This document shows positions 60,205-64,000 of a DNA stretch of 64,000 nucleotides, piece after piece. This stretch comes from Fimbriimonadaceae bacterium (lineage in GTDB: Bacteria > Armatimonadota > Fimbriimonadia > Fimbriimonadales > Fimbriimonadaceae). Below the pieces are notes generated by a model, which was given only the letters and a program-made list of their open reading frames with translations, was not told where the DNA came from and made no database searches. The number at the start of each line of letters is the position of its first letter. Position 1 is the first letter of the stretch. The stretch lies in the NCBI GenBank assembly GCA_019638795.1, contig JAHBTB010000002.1, positions 62,001 through 126,000 of the forward strand, read 5' to 3'. The translations under genes were made by a program, and so were the position numbers.

Positions 60205-61331
60205 CACTCTTGCTCCTCGCCCAGCGTCAACACCTGCTGGGCGCGGCGATAGACCGGTTCGTCCACCATCCGCCCGTCGACGGCGACGGCCCGCCCCGCC
60301 GCCGCTTCATAGGCCTCGACCGTCCGCCTCGCCAAGTCCAACTCGCCGGCGTCCGGGGTAAACCCCGCGTGGACGGCCGGGACCTGGGCCGGATGCACGC
60401 AACCGACTCCCTCGTACCCAGCCGCGCGCGCCGTGCGGGCATAGGCCGAGACCGCGGGCAAGTCGTCGAACCGGGGGTACACCGACGCCAAGGGCATGAC
60501 ACCGGCCGCCACGGCGGCGTTGAGCACCCGGCCCCGCGCCCAGGCCGACTCCGCCTGGCCCTCCGTCCGCTGGGCGCCGATGTCCCGAAGGTAGTCCTCG
60601 ACACCGAGCGACGCGGCGACCACACGGGGGCTGCACCGCAGGAGGTCGTAGGCGTTCTCCACCCCAAGGGCCGACTCGACCAACACGACCACACGGGCCA
60701 GCGAGCCAATCTGACCGAGTGTCCGGTCGAGGGCGACAATCTCCTCCGGGTGTTCGCATTTGGGGAGCCAAAACGCCTCGACACCCGCGTCGGCAAGGAA
60801 CGCCGCCTCCGCAAAACCGGCTTCACCGGCGTTGATGCGGACGGAGACCTCTGCCCCACCGAAATCCAGACTCCGCAACGCCTCGTCCACCAGCCAGAGG
60901 GCGGCGTGCTTCTCAGAAGCAGGCACGGCGTCTTCCAGGTCGAAGACGTAGACGTCGGCGGGGCACAGGCTGGCGTTCAGAAGGAGTTTGGGGGTGTCGC
61001 CCGGGACATACAGCCGGGACCGGCGTAGGCGGCCAGTCCGCGGGCTGCGCCGGACGGCGGCCCGTCGGGGAGCTTCGTACCCGGCTTGGGCGAAGGTCGA
61101 TCCCAGCCGGGCCCGCCACGTGAAAGGCAAGGCTCCGGAATCGACGGCGTGGACGCGCAGGCCCGGGCCGCCCCAGTCGACGGCCATCTCCTGGACCTGC
61201 CGCTCGATCGCCTCCCCGTACAAGGTCTTTACCGACGACTCGTAGCTGAACGAGAACTGGCCGTCGGGTTCGGCGACGACCCTTACGTCTGCCCGGATGT
61301 CGGGCCCGGCATGACCAGCGACAAAACTCAT
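60204..61331 (-). CDS. citE: CitD-CitE fusion (citrate lyase gamma and beta subunit-like)
   Basis: The 375-residue protein has a CitD-like domain (about 1-85: DIRADVRVVAEPDG, ESSVKTLYGEAIERQV, VDSGALPFTWRAR) and an HpcH/CitE-like lyase domain (about 103-375). The lyase domain has RSRLYVPGD, VFDLEDAVPASEK, VSVRINAGE, VLVESALGVENAYDLL and GYEGVGCVHPAQVPAVH. In CitD the prosthetic group is on a serine of a Glu-Ser-Ser-Asp motif; here Arg13-Ala14 fill that place, so the carrier serine is absent. The ATG at 61331 overlaps the GH127 stop (ATGA). The lyase may act on free CoA thioesters such as citramalyl- or malyl-CoA. Confidence 0.8.
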   Translation of the reverse strand: MSFVAGHAGPDIRADVRVVAEPDGQFSFSYESSVKTLYGEAIERQVQEMAVDWGGPGLRVHAVDSGALPFTWRARLGSTFAQAGYEAPRRAAVRRSPRTGRLRRSRLYVPGDTPKLLLNASLCPADVYVFDLEDAVPASEKHAALWLVDEALRSLDFGGAEVSVRINAGEAGFAEAAFLADAGVEAFWLPKCEHPEEIVALDRTLGQIGSLARVVVLVESALGVENAYDLLRCSPRVVAASLGVEDYLRDIGAQRTEGQAESAWARGRVLNAAVAAGVMPLASVYPRFDDLPAVSAYARTARAAGYEGVGCVHPAQVPAVHAGFTPDAGELDLARRTVEAYEAAAGRAVAVDGRMVDEPVYRRAQQVLTLGEEQE

Positions 61332-62977
61332 TGCCAGGCCACCGGAAGCCACGTGTTGCGCCAAGCCCCGTGATGGGCTCCCCCGGCGCGGTAGTAGGGG
61401 CTCAAAGTCACCGGTTTGCCTCCCGGCGGCCTGAGTTCGACGTCGTCGCCCGACTCATGCAGGCAGTTAAGCGGGAACAGACGTGGCAAGCGGACGGTCG
61501 GCGCGGTGGGGATGTCCCCGTCTGGGCCCGCCGCCAAGACAAAGGGGCCACGGCTGAAACAGACGTACTCCTCGTGGACGACCTCTTGGCCGTGGTGGTC
61601 GACAGTGTGCGTGTAGGGTTGGGCGGCGACCTTTGGCCGGGCCTCGAACTGGAATGGCTCGCCCGGGGACAGGACGGCCTCGACAACCCTTCCGCCACCC
61701 TCGCACCAGGCCGGTACCCGGACATGAAGGGTCGTGGGTTTGTCCGCGGCCAGGCTGAACCTCTCGTCCCCTTGGCGGACTAACTGCACTCTGACCCCTT
61801 CCGGTGTCTCGGCTTCGAAAGGTTGAAGCAGATTGACCGTCGAGCCGTCAAAGGCGGCCCGTGCGGCACGCTCCAGGGCCAGGGCCCCGCTTGACTTGCA
61901 GCACGCCCAGTGGTAGGTGTTGTTGCGGCGGCCGTTGGCAAAGGTGAAGTAGCACCAGTCCTCCCCATCGGCGTCTTGAGCCCCAAGCACGGCGTTGAGC
62001 AGGGTCTTCTCCGCTTCGTCGGCATAGGACGGGTCGCCGGTCAGGGCGTGGAGGCGGAGGGAGAGGTCGAGCCAGGTCGCCGACGAGCACGTCTCGACAA
62101 ACCCAGTCGGGGTAAAGAACCCCCGGGGGTTGAACACCTCCATGTGGGTCGCCACGCCTCCCCACGGGCCACCCAACGGGTTGAGGTGGTGACGGCGGAC
62201 GTCGTCGTAGAGCGCCACGACGGCCTGGAGGGCTTGGTCGTCGTCCAGCGCCTTGCCTGCTTCGAGCATGCCGACCAGGCACCAGAGGATCTGATACACC
62301 TTGCCAGTCCCCACCTTGCTCACGTCGCACCCGGGGCGGGCAGAAAGGAGTCCGAGTCCTTGGGCGTCGGCGTACCGGAGTTCCTCGATCGCCGTCGTGG
62401 CGAAGCGCAGGTCACTGGTCACCTGGGAGAGCAGGGCAAGGGGCTCGACCATGACCAAGCTGCTCAGGCCCGCGTGGTTACCCTGGTGAACGAGGTGCCG
62501 GCCTTCGCTCACCGTCCGGACGACCAGACTGCCGATGCGCTCGGCGACTTGAAGGGCGTCCGGGCGGCCTGTCGCCAGGAGCCCGAGCACCAGCCAGGCG
62601 TGCACCCACAGGTCCCACGTCCTCTGCCCCCCGACATGTTCCGACGTGAACCGGGCCAGCGACCCCGACGGGTACGTCCCCAGGTAGCCGTCGGGTTCCT
62701 GCCATCCCGCCAACGCCTCGACGACCCGACCGATTGAGCGGTCCAGATCTTCGTCGCCGGTCCGACCCGCCGCCAGGCTCGCCGCCACCAACCACTTGCC
62801 GACGTGCTCGCCATACCAGTCGCCACCGTGGCTCGCTTCCCGGGAGGTCGGCGAGAACATCGCGACCGGTTCGGACTCCTCGTCGATGACAAAAGACTTG
62901 AGCCTTCGTTCGACACTCAGGTCGACCGCCCGCCTCAGGGGCTCGGACGTGAAGCGGAAGCGGACGGAATCCGGCAT
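61328..62977 (-). CDS. glycoside hydrolase family 127-like (beta-L-arabinofuranosidase)
   Basis: The 549-residue protein has the GH127/DUF1680 core: GGDWYGEHVGKWLVAASLAAGRT, EPDGYLGTYPSGS, a catalytic region with ETCSSATWLDLSLRLHALTGDPSYAD (Glu295, Cys297) and HWACCKSSGALALE (Cys359-Cys360), matching the cysteine-glutamate zinc site of the Bifidobacterium enzyme. The C-terminal third is a beta domain. It cleaves L-arabinofuranosyl residues or related sugars. It has no signal peptide. The ATG overlaps the upstream stop (TGATG). Confidence 0.82.
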   Translation of the reverse strand: MPDSVRFRFTSEPLRRAVDLSVERRLKSFVIDEESEPVAMFSPTSREASHGGDWYGEHVGKWLVAASLAAGRTGDEDLDRSIGRVVEALAGWQEPDGYLGTYPSGSLARFTSEHVGGQRTWDLWVHAWLVLGLLATGRPDALQVAERIGSLVVRTVSEGRHLVHQGNHAGLSSLVMVEPLALLSQVTSDLRFATTAIEELRYADAQGLGLLSARPGCDVSKVGTGKVYQILWCLVGMLEAGKALDDDQALQAVVALYDDVRRHHLNPLGGPWGGVATHMEVFNPRGFFTPTGFVETCSSATWLDLSLRLHALTGDPSYADEAEKTLLNAVLGAQDADGEDWCYFTFANGRRNNTYHWACCKSSGALALERAARAAFDGSTVNLLQPFEAETPEGVRVQLVRQGDERFSLAADKPTTLHVRVPAWCEGGGRVVEAVLSPGEPFQFEARPKVAAQPYTHTVDHHGQEVVHEEYVCFSRGPFVLAAGPDGDIPTAPTVRLPRLFPLNCLHESGDDVELRPPGGKPVTLSPYYRAGGAHHGAWRNTWLPVAWQ

Positions 62978-64000
62978 CAGGCCAGGCCACCCGACAACGG
63001 AGCAATCGTGGGAGTCCCGGCACCGAAGCAGCCAGACTCGACCATGAACGCGACCGCCCCGCTGAGGATCGGGTCGGCTTCGTCCGTGACCTGCAGGACC
63101 GGGACGCCGTCGATGGTCAACCGGAGGGTCGGGCCCGAGACCTCGACGCAGAACTCATAGTCGTGGAAGGGTTCCCAAGCGAACGGGGCCTGGGCGACGA
63201 CCCGCCGCTCGTGGTCGACCTTGTCGAGGCGGACTTCGCCGGCTCCGCCGAACACAAAGGCGTAGAACTGCCTCATCCCCCGGCACCGCACGGCGAGCCC
63301 GGCTGACGTGGCCATCCGCGGCGTGACCCGGGCCGTGACGCGATAGTCGGTCCACTCACGGTTTCCCTGGATGAGGAGGCCGGTGCCCTCGTTGTGGGTG
63401 AGGAACTCATAGGCGTCCCGGACGTATTGGAACCGGTCGACGGCCTGGCCCCAGGCCCTGGCCCACATCGTTCCCTTCACCGGCGGCCACGAGGTCGTCG
63501 GCACCCCCGACCAATCGACTGTGTCAATCAGGAGCCGGCCGCTCTCTAACGCGACACCAAGTTCGTGAACCGGATACCCACCTTGGTCACCGATCGTCCA
63601 CGCGACCTCGGTCGTCTCGCCTTCGGCCAGATGGAAGGCCGGCCCGTCCACCGTGACCGTCTCGTCGTTCTCGTCATATCGACCGATAAAGAACCTTCCC
63701 TTTGTGCCGGCGGCGAGGCCAGAAAGTATGGCCTTGACGGTGTGCCCGGGATAGAGCGTCGGGCTGGCGACAAGGACGTAGCCGGTCACCACGTCCTTGA
63801 ACTCCGGCGGGATGAACGTCGGGGTGGAGGCACGGACGGCGGCGTGGCGGGCGTCGACGACCAACCCGCCGAGGCCGTCTGCCTCGGCCTGGCTGATGTT
63901 GTGGACGGCACCGGGACGGTCGGCACAACGCCAGCCCTGGACACTCCCCGGGAACGAAAAGTGGAACTTGGCCCCGCCCTTGGGAGCCAGCCGAGGCAGT
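62977..64000 (-). CDS. ADP-ribosylglycohydrolase-like protein, C-terminal part (runs off the window)
   Basis: The frame is open to the window edge, giving at least 340 residues. It contains WRCADRPGAVHNISQAEADGLGGLVVDARHA, TPTFIPPEFKDVVTGYVLVASPTLYPG and, further on, GTGLLIQGNREWTDYRVTARVTPRMATSAGLAVRCRG, a concanavalin-like beta domain. This order is what I recall at the C terminus of long bacterial ADP-ribosylglycohydrolase-family proteins. The N-terminal enzyme domain would lie outside the window. It precedes GH127 in the operon, so it may act on sugar- or ribosyl-containing substrates. Confidence 0.5.
   Translation of the reverse strand, partial: LPRLAPKGGAKFHFSFPGSVQGWRCADRPGAVHNISQAEADGLGGLVVDARHAAVRASTPTFIPPEFKDVVTGYVLVASPTLYPGHTVKAILSGLAAGTKGRFFIGRYDENDETVTVDGPAFHLAEGETTEVAWTIGDQGGYPVHELGVALESGRLLIDTVDWSGVPTTSWPPVKGTMWARAWGQAVDRFQYVRDAYEFLTHNEGTGLLIQGNREWTDYRVTARVTPRMATSAGLAVRCRGMRQFYAFVFGGAGEVRLDKVDHERRVVAQAPFAWEPFHDYEFCVEVSGPTLRLTIDGVPVLQVTDEADPILSGAVAFMVESGCFGAGTPTIAPLSGGLA

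Overview
The window is a gene-dense, GC-rich bacterial chromosome segment with no tRNA, rRNA, CRISPR array or mobile element that I can see. The gene content fits a diderm, flagellated member of the Terrabacteria, most likely Armatimonadota (Fimbriimonadales-like). This is inference from several things seen together: an Lpt lipopolysaccharide-export cluster, flagellar P- and L-ring genes with FliW/CsrA, a menaquinone-type methyltransferase plus polyprenyl synthase, zinc-type S14, and families shared with Cyanobacteria and Firmicutes (Ycf45/R3H ATPase, DUF3084, DUF1385).

Layout. 1-2440 (+): SRPBCC fragment, CBS-DUF1385 membrane protein, SecG, metallophosphatase. 2453-4529: CheW, a LolA-like/thioredoxin-like secreted protein, a YqgF-like protein. 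4526-10349 (-): rlmN-lptC-lptA-lptB-lptF-DUF3084-yqgF, almost all joined by start/stop overlaps. 10418-13312 (+): HtrA protease and R3H ATPase. 13317-20626: an exported unknown, a VOC protein with a textbook leaderless promoter, the menG-polyprenyl synthase-HAD-TatD operon, and two unknowns. 20619-26163 holds STN-domain and zf-HC2 proteins, a methyltransferase, pdxS, ribF and small exported proteins. 26174-35460 (-): a long flagellar operon (flgF-flgG-flgA-flgH-flgI-flgJ-flgN-flgK-flgL-fliW-csrA) that runs on into a small membrane protein and ribF.

35537-46445: M50-type protease, prfA, plsC, a glcD-glcE-acyl-CoA dehydrogenase-barrel operon, tmk, M42 peptidase, fumarylacetoacetase and an ANTAR response regulator. 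46511-51257: HIT protein, uracil-DNA glycosylase, a NanE-ROK kinase fusion, a sarcosine-oxidase-like flavoenzyme, a cysteine hydrolase and a TPR protein. 51625-57538 (+): a late spc operon beginning at rpsN and ending rpsH-rplF-rplR-rpsE-rpmD-rplO-secY-adk-map-infA. 57563-64000 (-): a tightly coupled five-gene operon of an ADP-ribosylglycohydrolase-like protein, GH127, a CitD-CitE fusion, CitF and a serine hydrolase.

The most notable observations are: a FlgA with a FlgG/FlgF-like domain fused to its N terminus; a CitD-CitE fusion whose carrier serine is missing, in a carbohydrate operon; a compact bidirectional promoter between glcD and tmk that should give two leaderless mRNAs; a recurring TANNNT-N6/7-start arrangement at several genes; and an lptC gene that seems to start at ATC. 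Everything rests on reading the sequence by eye; family names come from remembered motifs and were not checked by database search.
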